From positions 33,948-80,651 of the forward strand of contig PLRW01000066.1 of NCBI GenBank assembly GCA_003164955.1: a stretch of DNA of 46,704 nucleotides, in the 5' to 3' direction. The notes under the pieces were generated by a model. It saw only the letters and a list, made by a program, of their open reading frames with translations, was not told the DNA's origin and searched no databases. Every line of letters starts with the position of its first letter. The stretch's first letter is position 1. Source of the DNA: Actinomycetota bacterium (GTDB lineage Bacteria > Actinomycetota > Actinomycetes > Streptosporangiales > Streptosporangiaceae). The translations under genes were made by a program, and so were the position numbers. Of this stretch, positions 37,247-46,704 are shown one piece after another.

Positions 37247-38384
37247 CCGTCCACTCTGGGCGATGCGGCCAGGATGACCATGTCGTCGCGGTGGACGACC
37301 TCGCGCTCGTACTCGTGGCCGCGTTCGCGGGCCAGCCAGCGGGTGGAGCGGCCCATCAGGACCGGGATCTCACTGGCGTCGTAGTTGACCAGGCCGCGCG
37401 CGACGACCTGGCCGTCCCCGTCGCACAGGTCGACCGGGTCGCCGGCGTCGAACGTGCCCTCGACGCCGGTGATCCCGGCGGGCAGCAGGGACGCGCGGCG
37501 GGCCACGATGGCCTCCACGGCGCCGCCGTCCAGCCGCAGCCGGCCCACCGCCACGGCGGCGTGCGCGAGCCAGAGCAGGCGGGTCCGCGGCCGCCGGCCG
37601 GTGGCCGCGAAGTAGGTGCCGGCCGGCTCACCGGCCAGCGCGGCGGCGGCGTCGGCGGCGCCGGCCACCACGGTCGGGATGCCCGCGCCGGTGGCGATCA
37701 CGGCCGAGTCCACCTTGGTGGCCATCCCGCCGGTACCGGGGCCGGTCCCGCGGCTGCCGCCGATGCGGATACCGTCCAGGTCGGCGTGGTCGCGGACCTC
37801 GGTGATCCGCCGGGCGCCGGGGTGGCGCGGGTCCTCGTCGTACAGGCCGTCCACGTCGGACAGCAGGATGAGGGCCCCGGCCCGGGTCACGTGCGCGACC
37901 AGCGCGGCCAGCCGGTCGTTGTCACCGAACCGGATCTCGTCGGTCGCGACGGTGTCGTTCTCGTTGACGATCGGCAGCACGCCGAGGTCGAGCAGCCGGT
38001 CCAGGGTGCGCTGCGCGTTCCGGTAGTGGGCCCGGCGCATCAGGTCGTCGGCGGACAGCAGCACCTGCCCGGTCCGCATCCCGTGCCGGGCGAACGCCGC
38101 CGCGTACCGGGCGATGAGCAGGCCCTGCCCAACGCTCGCGGCCGCCTGCTGGGTGGCCAGGTCCCGCGGCCGGCCGGGCAGTCCCAGCGGGGCGATTCCG
38201 GCGGCGATCGCGCCGGAGGAGACGAGGACAAGATGGGTCCCGGTGCTGGCCCGTTCGGCCAGAGAATCAGCCAGCGTCACGATGCGGTCATCATCGATGC
38301 TGCCATCGGCCGTCGTCAGCGAGGAGGATCCGACCTTGACCACAATCCTGCGCGCCGCCGCGATGTCGGCGCGCGCAGGCGTGG

Positions 38385-39755
38385 TCATCCGGACAGCCTG
38401 CGGTCGCTGCCGCGCGGGCCGCGGCCGCCGCCCGTGCCCGACGGCACCGAGGGATCCCAGTCGAAGACCACCGCGTCGTCCAGGTCGCCGACGAGGATCT
38501 CGTCGCTCGGTTCGGCCCCCGCTTCGGCCAGCGCCTCCTCCACCCCAAGCCGCGCGAGCCGGTCGGCGAGGAAGCCGACGGCCTCGTCGTTGCTGAAGTC
38601 GGTCTGCAGGAGCCAGCGGCGCGGTTTCTCGCCCCGGATCAGGTACGCACCCTCCGGGGTGCGGATAATCTCGAAGTCGGGCCCGGCGGCGGGCCTGGGC
38701 CGGATGACCCGGCGGGTGGGCTCCGGCGCCGGTGCGGCCGCACGGGCGGAGCCGACCAGCCCGGCCATGGCGAAACCGAGCTCCCGCAGGCCCTCGCGGG
38801 TGGCGGCGGAGACCTCGTAGACCTGCAGGCCGCGCGCGACGAGGCTCTCTTTGACCATGTCGGCCAGTTCCCGGGCGGCGGGAACGTCGATCTTGTTCAG
38901 CGCGACCAGCCGGGGCCGGCGGGCCAGGTCCGCACCGGTCACGTCCTCGTAGGCGGCCAGCTCGGCTTCGAGGACGTCGAGGTCGGTCATGGGATCACGG
39001 CCGGGCTCTTCGGTGGCGCAGTCGATGACGTGCACCAGCGCGGTACAGCGCTCGATGTGCCGGAGGAACTCGAGCCCGAGACCCTTGCCCTGGCTGGCGC
39101 CCGGGATCAGGCCGGGCACGTCGGCGATGACAAACTGAACGTCACCGGCCTCGGCCACGCCCAGGTTCGGGATGAGCGTCGTGAAGGGGTAGTCGGCGAT
39201 CTTGGGCCGGGCGGCGGACATCGCGGCGATCAGCGAGCTCTTCCCGGCACTGGGGAAGCCGACCAGCCCGACGTCGGCGATGCTCTTCAGCTCCAGGACA
39301 AGCTCGCGCTCCTCCCCCGGCTCGCCCTTGAGCGCGAACCCCGGGGCCTTGCGCCGCGGTGAGGCCAGCGCCGCGTTGCCGAGACCGCCCTTGCCGCCAG
39401 CGGCCGCGACGAACTGTGTCCCGGCGCCGATAAGGTCGGCCAGCACCTCGCCCTGGGCGGTCTTGACCACCGTGCCGTCGGGGATACCGATGATCAGGTC
39501 CGCACCCTCGGCGCCGGTGCGGTTGGAGCCCTCACCGGGCTTCCCGTTGCCACCGCGCCGGACCGGGCGGCGGTGGAAATCCAGCAGCGTGGACACGCCG
39601 GGGTCGACCTCGAGAATGACGTCGCCGCCCCGGCCGCCGTTCGCGCCGTCGGGGCCGCCGAGCGGCTTGAACTTCTCGCGCCTGATGGATGCGCAGCCAT
39701 GACCGCCGTTCCCGCCTGTCACCCGAAGCAGCGCCTCATCGGCAAACTCCGCCAC
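38385..39755 (-). CDS. obgE: Obg-family GTPase
   Basis: A 456-residue protein: Gly-rich Obg fold ([33 protein letters not shown]), G domain (G1 [10 protein letters not shown]3 DVPGLI, G4 NKID) and the actinobacterial OCT domain (about 350-430; [40 protein letters not shown]). It acts in ribosome assembly and growth control. It lies 100 bases after rpmA behind a terminator-like hairpin, and overlaps proB. Confidence 0.97.
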   Translation of the reverse strand: MAEFADEALLRVTGGNGGHGCASIRREKFKPLGGPDGANGGRGGDVILEVDPGVSTLLDFHRRPVRRGGNGKPGEGSNRTGAEGADLIIGIPDGTVVKTAQGEVLADLIGAGTQFVAAAGGKGGLGNAALASPRRKAPGFALKGEPGEERELVLELKSIADVGLVGFPSAGKSSLIAAMSAARPKIADYPFTTLIPNLGVAEAGDVQFVIADVPGLIPGASQGKGLGLEFLRHIERCTALVHVIDCATEEPGRDPMTDLDVLEAELAAYEDVTGADLARRPRLVALNKIDVPAARELADMVKESLVARGLQVYEVSAATREGLRELGFAMAGLVGSARAAAPAPEPTRRVIRPRPAAGPDFEIIRTPEGAYLIRGEKPRRWLLQTDFSNDEAVGFLADRLARLGVEEALAEAGAEPSDEILVGDLDDAVVFDWDPSVPSGTGGGRGPRGSDRRLSG

Positions 39756-39797
39756 GACGTCCCCTCCTCTCTTTCTTGATCGCTTCCCAGGACATAA

Positions 39798-39829
39798 CGA
39801 AGGCGGACCGGATGGCCGGTCCGCCTTCG
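39798..39829 (-). terminator. Terminator/attenuator between rpmA and obgE
   Basis: CGAAGGCGGACCGG (39798-39811) pairs perfectly over 14 bases with CCGGTCCGCCTTCG (39816-39829) with an ATGG loop. On the minus strand it is followed by a short T-containing stretch (TTATGTCC). It should end most rplU-rpmA transcripts and leave obgE with lower read-through or its own promoter. Confidence 0.75.
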
Positions 39830-39855
39830 CATGTCAGTGTCGCTTGGGCCGTGGA

Positions 39856-40137
39856 CTAGCCGCCGGCCACCGGGTGCTCGCCGGACTCCGCCGGCGTAAT
39901 GTTCACCGCGCGGCGGCCCCGGTGCGAGCCGAACTTCACGGTGCCCGCCACGAGCGCGAACAGCGTGTCGTCACCGCCGCGGCCAACGCCGATGCCGGGG
40001 TGGAAGTGCGTGCCCCGCTGGCGGACGAGGATTTCGCCCGCGTTCACCTTCTGCCCGCCGAAACGCTTGACACCCAGCCGCTGAGCGTTGGAGTCGCGGC
40101 CGTTCCGGCTGGACGAAGCGCCCTTCTTGTGTGCCAT
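39856..40137 (-). CDS. rpmA: 50S ribosomal protein L27
   Basis: A 93-residue protein with the conserved start [28 protein letters not shown] and core [16 protein letters not shown]. The N-terminus begins directly with the mature form (no Firmicutes-type prepeptide). It is adjacent to rplU with one base between the genes. L27 reaches the peptidyl transferase centre. Confidence 0.98.
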   Translation of the reverse strand: MAHKKGASSSRNGRDSNAQRLGVKRFGGQKVNAGEILVRQRGTHFHPGIGVGRGGDDTLFALVAGTVKFGSHRGRRAVNITPAESGEHPVAGG

Positions 40138-40138
40138 C

Positions 40139-40480
40139 TCAGCTCTTCGCCTTCACAGTGTTCGCCTTATTTGGCGCGTCGATGCCGGTGACCCGGAGCT
40201 GCGTGTACTTCTGGCGATGACCCAGACGGCGCCGGTAACCGGTCTTGTTCCGGTAATGAATCATGTTGATCTTGGGCCCGGCGGCGGCGCCGACGATCTC
40301 CGCGGTGATCCGGTACCCGCTGACCTTCGCGGGGTCGCTGATCACATTGTCGTCGTCTACCACCAGGACAGCCGGCAGCGTCAGGCTCGAGCCGACGTCG
40401 CCGGATAGCTTGTCGACATTCAGGACGTCATCGACCGACACTTTTTCCTGCCGACCGCCGCAGCGAACAATCGCGTACAC
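40139..40480 (-). CDS. rplU: 50S ribosomal protein L21
   Basis: A 113-residue protein: [20 protein letters not shown], then [31 protein letters not shown] near the end, typical of L21, with about ten extra C-terminal residues. The GTG start is preceded by GAGGGAGAGAGAG. A 232-base leader separates it from the RNase E stop codon and presumably contains its promoter; no L21-leader structure could be confirmed by eye. Confidence 0.98.
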   Translation of the reverse strand: MYAIVRCGGRQEKVSVDDVLNVDKLSGDVGSSLTLPAVLVVDDDNVISDPAKVSGYRITAEIVGAAAGPKINMIHYRNKTGYRRRLGHRQKYTQLRVTGIDAPNKANTVKAKS

Positions 40481-40712
40481 CCGAGAACTCTCTCTCCCTC
40501 GTGCGTGCCCTCGCGAGTCTCCCGGTTATTGCCCCGGGGACCGGTGTCGCAACGACGGGCTCGCCTGAACTTCCAATTAGCGCTCTGGGGGCCTGCAAAG
40601 GCACGTCCCATGCGCCGACAGCCAAGGTTACCAGAGCTTCTCCGTTGCGCAGAATCTCATGTGGCCATTGATCCGGCCGGGACGCCCAGGCCTATCCCGG
40701 GCGGATTACCGG

Positions 40713-43700
40713 TCACGGGGTCTGGTCTTCCGGACCATGGTCTTCCGGACCATGGCCTTCCGGACCGTGATCTTCCGGACCGTGATCTTCCGGACCGTGG
40801 CCTTCCGGACCGTGGCCTTCCGGACCGTGGCCTTCCGGACCGTGATCTTCCGGAGCCGGGGGCTGGATGTCGGCGGGGTAAGGCGCGGCACCGTTCAGGT
40901 CCGCGTTCGCCGCCTCCGGGCCAGCAGTCACGTCCACCGGCGCGGGGCTGACGTGCACCGGGGTGAGGTCGGCCGCCGGGGTGACGATGATGTCCGCCGG
41001 ACCGGGGCCTACATCGGCCGGGGCGGGAGCGACGTCAGCCAGGACGGGGGACACAACGGCCTGCTCGGCGGCGTCAGCCGGGCTCCCGGGCGCCGCTGTC
41101 TCAGTGGTTACGGGCCCGGTAACCCCCGCGCCGGCACCCTCTGGCTCGATGATCCCGGCCTCAGCGATGATCCCCGCCTCAGCGATGATCCCCGCCTCGA
41201 CGACGGGGCTGGGGACGGACGCGGGCGGGCCGGAGCGCCGCCGGCTCTCACCACGGCTCCTACGGCCGCCACCGCCACCCGTGCTGGCGCCGTTGCCGCC
41301 ATTTCCGGCTTGGCCCGGACCAGCGTTGCCGGCTTGACCGCCGTTGCCGGCCTGACCGCCACTGCCGCCGTTGCCGGCCTGACCGCCATTGCCGGCCTGG
41401 CCGGTGCCGCCGCCATTGCCGTTCGGCTTGCTGTCACGGCCGCCGCCGCGGTTGTGGGTGTGGGTGCCCGGCGAACCGCCCTGCTGGCAGCCCTGCCCGG
41501 GCGTGCCGAGATCGGTCAGGTCCAGCGAAACGTGCACGCCGCGCCCGTTGCAGCATTCACACGGCACCGAGAACGCCTCCAGCAGGCCGGCCCCGACCCG
41601 CTTACGGGTCATCTGGACCAGGCCCAGCGACGTCACCTCGGCGACCTGGTGCTTGGTACGGTCCCGGGCCAGGCATTCCAGCAACCGGCGCAGCACGAGC
41701 TCGCGGTTGCTCTCCAGCACCATGTCGATGAAGTCAATGACCACGATGCCGCCGACGTCCCGCAGCCGGAGCTGCCGGACGAGCTCCTCGGCGGCCTCCA
41801 GGTTGTTGCGGGTGACCGTCTCCTCCAGGTTCCCGCCCTGGCCGGTGAACTTGCCGGTGTTCACGTCGACCACGGTCATCGCCTCGGTGCGGTCGATCAC
41901 CAGCGAGCCGCCGCTCGGCAGGTAGACCTTGCGCTCCAGGGCCTTGGCCAGCTGCTCGTCCACGCGGTACTCGGTGAAAGCGTCCCGGCGGCCCGTGTCG
42001 TCCCAGAGGCTGAGCCGGTCGGCCAGGTGCGGCGCGACGTAGCGGACGTACTCGTCGACCTCGTCCCAGGCGCCGTCACCCTCGACGATGAGCTCGCTGA
42101 AGTCCTCGTTGAACACGTCCCGGATGACCCTCACGGTCAGGTCCGGCTCGCCGTACAGCAGCTCCGGCGCGCTGGCCGTCCTGGCCTTGCGCTCGATGTT
42201 CTCCCACTGCGCGGCCAGCCGCGCCACGTCGCGGTCCAGCTCCTCCTCGGTCGCGCCCTCGGCGGCCGTGCGGACGATGACGCCCCCGTCTTCCGGCATG
42301 ACCTTCTTGAGGATCTTCTTCAGCCTGGTCCGCTCGGTATCGGGCAGCTTGCGGCTGATGCCGGTCATCGACGCGCCCGGCACGTACACCAGGTAACGGC
42401 CGGGCAGGCTCACCTGGCTGGTCAGCCGGGCGCCCTTGTGGCCCACCGGGTCCTTGGTCACCTGGACGAGGATGGACTGCCCGGACTTCAGCGCGGATTC
42501 GATCCGCTTGGACTGCCCTTCGAGCCCGCTCGCGTCGAAGTTGACCTCACCGGCGTAGAGCACGGCGTTACGGCCCTTGCCGATGTCGACGAACGCCGCC
42601 TCCATCGAGGGCAGCACGTTCTGCACCTTGCCGAGGTAGACGTTGCCGACGTAGGACTGGTGGCTGGCGCGGTTCACGTAGTGCTCAACGAGGATGCCGT
42701 CCTCGAGCACGGCGATCTGGGTCCGGTCGCCACGCTGGCGCACGACCATGGTCCGCTCGACGGCCTCGCGGCGGGCGAGGAATTCGGCCTCGGAGACGAC
42801 CGGGGGCCTGCGGCGGCCGGATTCACGGCCCTCGCGCCGCCGCTGCCGCTTGGCCTCGAGCCGGGTCGATCCCTTGACCGACCGGACGTCGTCGTCGGTG
42901 CGGCTCGCGGCCGACCGGGGCTCGCGGACGTGGACCACGGTGTCCGGCGGGTCGTCCTCCGTGCCCGTGCGCTCGGAGTCACCGGCCGACCCCCGGCGCC
43001 GCTTCCGGCGCCGGCGGCGGCCCTGCACGCTCCCGGTCTCGTCGTCGCCCTCGTCGTCGTCCTGGCCATCGTTATCGGTGTCCGCGGACTCGCTGTCGCG
43101 CGCGCCGCTCCGGGGCCTGCCGTCCGGGCTCCCACCGGATTCCGCGGGGTCCCCATCGGCTCCATCGTCGCCGGAGTCGTCCGGGCCGCCGCGGGCCCGG
43201 GTGCGGCTGCGGCCGCCCCTCCTGCGGCGGCGGCGCCCGGACGGGCCGCCGTCCTCAGAACCGTCGTCGCCCTCGTCGTCCGGGCTGCCCACCGCGCCCG
43301 GCGCGGCCAGGGCAGCGCTCTCGGTGGCATCCGCCGCCGGCCCGGAATTCGCCGTGTCCGCGCGGTCGTCGGCGTCGCTGCCGGGCGCGGGGGCACTGGC
43401 GGCACCGCGCCGGCCGCCGTTGCCGCCCGTGCGGAGGGCATCGTCCGTGCCGGTCCTGGTGCGCCCGCCGCTACGGCGCCGGGTACCGGCGCGCCGCGGG
43501 CCGCCTTCATCGTCGGTGTCGTCGTCCGGTCCCGGTCCGGCGGCCGGGACCGGCGTGGCCGGCGCCGGAGCGGAAACCGGCGGCGGAGATGTGGCCGCCG
43601 GGGGCTGGAAAAGGACCTGCGGCGGCTGGAAGGACACCGCCGGCGCGGGCGCACCGGCCGCCGCGGGCACGCTGGGCGGGGCCAAGGGCCCGGAGGCGCC

Positions 43701-43883
43701 GGGCGCCGACGTCGCCGGCAACGTGTGCGCGGTCGGCACCCGGGGCTCCGGTATCACCGGATCCGGCGGCCCAACCGGGCGGCTTGAGCGGCCACCGCGG
43801 CCAGTCCGGGCGCTTACCGCGCCGCTGTCTGATCCACCTGACCCATCATTGACTTCTCTGTCGTTCGGCTCGTTCTCGAGCAT
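40713..43883 (-). CDS. rne: Ribonuclease E/G with long repeat-rich flanks
   Basis: A 1056-residue protein. The catalytic core (about 365-800) has an S1 domain (VGNVYLGKVQNVLPSMEAAFVDIG), the magnesium residues in VVDVNTGKF (near 672) and GGIVVIDFIDM, and the zinc-link CECC (near 778). The first 360 residues are disordered, Pro-, Asp- and Arg-rich with RRRRRRGGR- and RRRRRKRRR-type basic patches. The tail after 800 holds a Gly/Asn/Gln/Ala-rich stretch, three EAGIIA units and eight to nine GPE(D/G)H units. It matures rRNA and degrades mRNA; in actinobacteria the disordered flanks serve as scaffolds for degradosome partners and RNA. Confidence 0.95.
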   Translation of the reverse strand: MLENEPNDREVNDGSGGSDSGAVSARTGRGGRSSRPVGPPDPVIPEPRVPTAHTLPATSAPGASGPLAPPSVPAAAGAPAPAVSFQPPQVLFQPPAATSPPPVSAPAPATPVPAAGPGPDDDTDDEGGPRRAGTRRRSGGRTRTGTDDALRTGGNGGRRGAASAPAPGSDADDRADTANSGPAADATESAALAAPGAVGSPDDEGDDGSEDGGPSGRRRRRRGGRSRTRARGGPDDSGDDGADGDPAESGGSPDGRPRSGARDSESADTDNDGQDDDEGDDETGSVQGRRRRRKRRRGSAGDSERTGTEDDPPDTVVHVREPRSAASRTDDDVRSVKGSTRLEAKRQRRREGRESGRRRPPVVSEAEFLARREAVERTMVVRQRGDRTQIAVLEDGILVEHYVNRASHQSYVGNVYLGKVQNVLPSMEAAFVDIGKGRNAVLYAGEVNFDASGLEGQSKRIESALKSGQSILVQVTKDPVGHKGARLTSQVSLPGRYLVYVPGASMTGISRKLPDTERTRLKKILKKVMPEDGGVIVRTAAEGATEEELDRDVARLAAQWENIERKARTASAPELLYGEPDLTVRVIRDVFNEDFSELIVEGDGAWDEVDEYVRYVAPHLADRLSLWDDTGRRDAFTEYRVDEQLAKALERKVYLPSGGSLVIDRTEAMTVVDVNTGKFTGQGGNLEETVTRNNLEAAEELVRQLRLRDVGGIVVIDFIDMVLESNRELVLRRLLECLARDRTKHQVAEVTSLGLVQMTRKRVGAGLLEAFSVPCECCNGRGVHVSLDLTDLGTPGQGCQQGGSPGTHTHNRGGGRDSKPNGNGGGTGQAGNGGQAGNGGSGGQAGNGGQAGNAGPGQAGNGGNGASTGGGGGRRSRGESRRRSGPPASVPSPVVEAGIIAEAGIIAEAGIIEPEGAGAGVTGPVTTETAAPGSPADAAEQAVVSPVLADVAPAPADVGPGPADIIVTPAADLTPVHVSPAPVDVTAGPEAANADLNGAAPYPADIQPPAPEDHGPEGHGPEGHGPEGHGPEDHGPEDHGPEGHGPEDHGPEDQTP
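40726..40854. repeat. Fifteen-base tandem repeats encoding the RNase E tail
   Basis: Eight complete copies and one partial copy of the unit YCTTCCGGACCRTGR in head-to-tail order, encoding GPE(D/G)H on the minus strand. The copies differ by one to three bases, mostly changing Asp to Gly. The number of copies could vary between strains without breaking the frame. Confidence 0.9.
41143..41196. repeat. Eighteen-base tandem repeat in the RNase E gene
   Basis: TCAGCGATGATCCCCGCC is present twice in identical form (41161-41178, 41179-41196) with a degenerate third copy before it (41143-41160). On the minus strand they encode successive EAGIIA units. They lie inside the disordered tail. Confidence 0.85.
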
Positions 43884-44153
43884 CCGGGCAATCTCCCGTC
43901 AAGCTCCCGGGCGCGCGGACCCGTGAGGGGCCCAGCGCGCCGCGCGGGAACATATCGTTTCCACATCCCTGGACGGAGCCGGCCACAACGGCGGCTACGG
44001 CGCCCAGGTTCGTTACCTGTCTCAGTTCTGCGCGGGGTCGCGAAGACTGTCCCGCGGGCCGCGCAGCCGCAGAGCCGCCGGGCCGCCTCGCGGAAAAGCA
44101 GACCTGCGTGCCCTGGGGCACGGGTCCGCAGCCCATGGGGCGCACGAGCGCCC

Positions 44154-45137
44154 TCATGGCACGTTCATCTGTTCTGGCGCCCGTGCTGGCGCCTGGTGCG
44201 GCGCTCCGGGCGCCTCGTCGTATGGCACCTGAGTGTGCGGTGCCTGAGCCGGCCCTGCGTGAGCCGGAAATTCCTGAGCCTGTGGCACCGGGGCCTGTGG
44301 CGCCGGGACCGGCGAACCAGCGCCCGCCGCCATCGCAGGCGGCTGCCCCGGTCCCACCAGTCCGTCGTCTCCGAGCACGCCCTGGGCCACCCTTGTCACG
44401 GCCGGCGACGAGGCGGCCGCCAAGCCGGCGATCTGCCGCAGCGCGACCAGGACGTCCTCAGGCCGCACGGCAGGCTCCGTGTGCCGAACAACCATTCGGA
44501 TTATCGCACACGCGCCTGAGTGGTCAGCGCAGGCGCGCGGGCCGGCGTCCATCGTCAGCACGGCGCCGCGCGCGTCCAGGCGGCGGACACCCTTATTCGT
44601 CAGCCGTTCCACGTGCGCCTCGGCGGACGCCAGGAACTCCCGGGCCGCCGCCACGGCGGCTTCCGGCGAGACCCCGGGCAGTTCCACCAGCCACTCCGAC
44701 ACCATCAGGCGGCTGTTCAGCGTGCCGCCGGAATCTTCTCTGACTTCGATAACGTCTATCCCGTCCGGCAGCGCCGTGTCCAGTGCCGAACGCAGCCGTT
44801 CCGGATCCTGCGCGGCGGTCAGGGCGAGGGTCAGGTACTCGGCCTCACTCGCCACCCCGGTCTGCGTGCCGCTGGCGTAGGAGATCTTGGGGTGCGGGCT
44901 GAACCCCGCCGACCGGGCGATCGGGACCCCGGCCTGGCGCACCGCCCGCTCAAAGGCGCGGCCCACGTCGCGATGGCTGGCGAAGCGCATCCGCCCCCGC
45001 TTGGCGTAGGTGACCAGAAGGTACTGCACCGTGGGCGCGGGCGGCCGGCCCCCGGGCACGGCACGCGATCCGGGCGGCGTGCTCCGGCCGGATGCCGGGG
45101 ACGCTCCGGGCGCGGAACGGACGCTGGGCGGGGACAT
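44154..45137 (-). CDS. DUF2344 (TIGR03936) protein linked to the radical SAM gene
   Basis: A 327-residue protein; the core (about 37-240) has YLLVTYAKRGRMRFASHRDVGRAFERAVRQAGVPIARSAGFSPHPKISYA, the conserved start of this family, followed by EYLTLAL and LDTALPDGIDV. The family always sits beside, or is fused to, a TIGR03960-type radical SAM protein; its role is unknown, though a tRNA- or ribosome-linked one has been suspected. About 35 N-terminal and 70 C-terminal residues are Pro/Ala/Gln-rich extensions. It starts one base after the radical SAM stop. Confidence 0.9.
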   Translation of the reverse strand: MSPPSVRSAPGASPASGRSTPPGSRAVPGGRPPAPTVQYLLVTYAKRGRMRFASHRDVGRAFERAVRQAGVPIARSAGFSPHPKISYASGTQTGVASEAEYLTLALTAAQDPERLRSALDTALPDGIDVIEVREDSGGTLNSRLMVSEWLVELPGVSPEAAVAAAREFLASAEAHVERLTNKGVRRLDARGAVLTMDAGPRACADHSGACAIIRMVVRHTEPAVRPEDVLVALRQIAGLAAASSPAVTRVAQGVLGDDGLVGPGQPPAMAAGAGSPVPAPQAPVPQAQEFPAHAGPAQAPHTQVPYDEAPGAPHQAPARAPEQMNVP

Positions 45138-45138
45138 T

Positions 45139-46704
45139 TCAGCTCACGCCCAGCACCGGGAGCAGCCGGGTACCGGCCGGCAGCCGCTCGCCGGTCGGGC
45201 CGGTCTGGATCTCGGTGCCCATCGAGGGGCAGACCCCGCAGTCGTAGCAGGGGGTCCACCGGCAGTCCTCGACCTCAGCCGCCCCGCTGAGTGCGTCCTG
45301 CCAGTCCTGCCACAGCCAGTCGTGGTCGAGGCCGGCGTCGAGGTGGTCCCAGGGCAGCACTTCGTCACGGTCGCGCTCACGGGTCGTGTACCAGGCCAGG
45401 TCCACCGGTTCGCCGTCCAGCGCCTCGTCGGCGCACGCCGCCCAGCGCGGGTAGGAGAAGTACTCACTCCAGCCGTCGAAGCGCGCACCGTCCCGCCACG
45501 CCGCCAGGATGACCTGGCCGACCCGGCGGTCCCCACGGGACAGCAGTCCCTCGATGACCGACGGCTCACCGTCGTGATAGCGGAAACCGATCGCGCGGCC
45601 GTAGGCCGGGTCGGAACGCAGCGCGGCGCCGAGCTTGCGCAACCGCGCGTCGACGACCTCGTGGCCGCACTGGCCGGCCCACTGGAACGGCGTGTGCGGC
45701 TTGGGCACGAACCCGCCGATGGACACGGTGCAGCGGATGTCGCGCCGGCCGGTCGCCTCCCGGCCGGCCTGGATCACCTTGCGGGCCAGCCCGGCGATGG
45801 CGAGCACGTCCTCGTCGGTCTCGGTCGGCAGGCCGCACATGAAGTACAGCTTCACCTGCCGCCAGCCGCTCGAGTACGCGGTGGTCACGGTCCTGATCAG
45901 GTCTTCCTCGGTGACCATCTTGTTGATCACCTTGCGCATCCGCTCCGAGCCGCCTTCGGGCGCGAACGTCAGGCCGGACCGGCGGCCGCCCCGGCTGAGC
46001 TCGTCGGCGAGGGTCACGTTGAACGCGTCCACCCGCGTGGACGGCAGCGACAGCCCGGTGTTGGTGTCTTCGTAGGCGTCGGCGAGGTCCTTGGCGATCT
46101 CATTGATCTCGCTGTGGTCCGCGCTGGACAGCGAGAGCAGGCCGACCTCCTGGAAGCCGGTCGCCGCCACCCCTTTCTCGACCATGGCGCCGATCGTGGT
46201 GATGCTCCGCTCCCGCACCGGCCGGGTGATCATCCCGGCTTGGCAGAAGCGGCAGCCCCGGGTGCAGCCGCGGAAGATCTCCACGCTGTACCGTTCGTGC
46301 ACGGTCTCGGCGACCGGGACGATCGGCTTGCTCGGGTACTGCCAGTTGTCGAGGTCCATGACGGTGTGCTTGGCCACGACCGGCGGGATACCAGGCCGGC
46401 CGGGCGCCACCCGGGCGATCGGCCCGTCCGGCAGGTAGCTCACGTCGTAGAAGCGCGGCACGTACAGGTGGCATTCGGTGGCCAGCGTCGTCAGCAGGCC
46501 GTCCCGGCCGCCAGGGCGGCCCGCCCGCTTCCAGTCCCGGACCTTCGCGGTGATGGCCAGCACGGCCTCTTCGCCGTCCCCGAGGACCACACCGTCGAGG
46601 AAGTCAGCGATCGGCTCGGGATTGAAGGCGGCGTGACCGCCGGCGATGACGAGCGGGTACCAGGTGCCGTCCGCGGGGTCGCGGTCGGCCCCATTCCGGT
46701 CGGC
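45139..46704 (-). CDS. TIGR03960-type B12-binding/radical SAM protein (partial)
   Basis: The C-terminal 521 residues of a gene whose 5' end is outside the window. The radical SAM cluster motif is CTRGCRFC (CxxxCxxC) in SVEIFRGCTRGCRFCQAGMI, followed by the TIM-barrel segments FQEVGLLSLSSADHSEI, LTFAPEGGSERMRKVINK and VKLYFMCGLPTETDEDVLAI. YDCGVCPSMG near the end may hold a further metal site. The visible N-terminal part (PLVIAGGHAAFNPEPIADFLDGVVLGDGEEAV) resembles a cobalamin-binding-like domain. It reads directly into DUF2344. Substrate unknown. Confidence 0.93.
   Translation of the reverse strand, partial: ADRNGADRDPADGTWYPLVIAGGHAAFNPEPIADFLDGVVLGDGEEAVLAITAKVRDWKRAGRPGGRDGLLTTLATECHLYVPRFYDVSYLPDGPIARVAPGRPGIPPVVAKHTVMDLDNWQYPSKPIVPVAETVHERYSVEIFRGCTRGCRFCQAGMITRPVRERSITTIGAMVEKGVAATGFQEVGLLSLSSADHSEINEIAKDLADAYEDTNTGLSLPSTRVDAFNVTLADELSRGGRRSGLTFAPEGGSERMRKVINKMVTEEDLIRTVTTAYSSGWRQVKLYFMCGLPTETDEDVLAIAGLARKVIQAGREATGRRDIRCTVSIGGFVPKPHTPFQWAGQCGHEVVDARLRKLGAALRSDPAYGRAIGFRYHDGEPSVIEGLLSRGDRRVGQVILAAWRDGARFDGWSEYFSYPRWAACADEALDGEPVDLAWYTTRERDRDEVLPWDHLDAGLDHDWLWQDWQDALSGAAEVEDCRWTPCYDCGVCPSMGTEIQTGPTGERLPAGTRLLPVLGVS

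Noticed and set aside
40726..40854. Possible CRISPR array
   Set aside because: The 15-base units are adjacent with no spacers and keep the RNase E reading frame.
40659..43787. A 1042-codon plus-strand open frame opposite the RNase E gene
   Set aside because: It mirrors the rne codons in a high-GC region, has no recognisable family, and is rich in Val/Asp/His/Arg as expected for an antisense frame; the minus strand encodes a clear RNase E.
43884..44153. A gene in the interval between RNase E and DUF2344
   Set aside because: Open frames here are short, lack family features and differ between strands; the stretch is probably the rne leader and promoter.

Overview
The window is about 46.7 kb of very GC-rich DNA with actinobacterial gene order and families: an RNase E/G - rplU - rpmA - obgE - proB block, nadD - rsfS - histidine phosphatase, the paired TIGR03960-type radical SAM and DUF2344 genes, GTG starts, F420-type PPOX enzymes and ATGA overlaps. 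A filamentous, soil-type actinomycete (Streptosporangiales, Frankia-like or Treboniaceae-like) fits best. The genus cannot be read from the sequence alone. No tRNA, rRNA, CRISPR array, insertion sequence or prophage was seen.

Layout, left to right. 1-1.7 kb: the end of an unknown gene, a LigA-like small protein, and a TenA-like protein lacking the usual active-site cysteine, followed by the severed C-terminus of an acyl-CoA ligase. 1.7-6.6 kb: a secreted HAF-repeat protein divergent from a 1033-residue NB-ARC/TPR/SARP regulator, then an NTF2-like protein. 6.6-11.2 kb: a LacI-type repressor divergent from a three-gene sugar ABC importer (lipoprotein, permease, ATPase), with matching operator-like sites in the shared promoter region. 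11.2-13.7 kb: a probably leaderless TetR gene coupled to a two-gene ABC-2 exporter. 14-16.1 kb: a GlgX-like debranching enzyme with a changed catalytic acid.

16.2-23.4 kb is the most unusual part. It holds kaiC and kaiB (no kaiA), then one polypeptide that joins two copies of a motif normally found next to PAS domains of sensor kinases, a HAD phosphatase and a HerA/VirB4-like P-loop ATPase. A GNAT-acyl-CoA synthetase (Pat-type) gene converges on it. Palindromes resembling DosR/DevR (hypoxia) boxes lie upstream of kaiC, of the Pat-type gene and, most convincingly, of the NB-ARC regulator.

23.5-32.5 kb is accessory metabolism and signalling: a Rossmann protein, a PPOX F420-type enzyme, an enoyl-reductase-like protein, a quinone oxidoreductase, a two-component system, a cupin-type mannose-6-phosphate isomerase and a nitrilase-family hydrolase. 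Between the last two lies a small gene graveyard, including an MFS/ECF-sigma chimera. 32.5-46.7 kb is conserved housekeeping sequence on the minus strand, interrupted by an M48 peptidase and an ABC-F ATPase on the plus strand where proA is often found in relatives. The RNase E C-terminus carries several in-frame tandem repeats.

All functional assignments come from reading motifs in the sequence; no database search was run.
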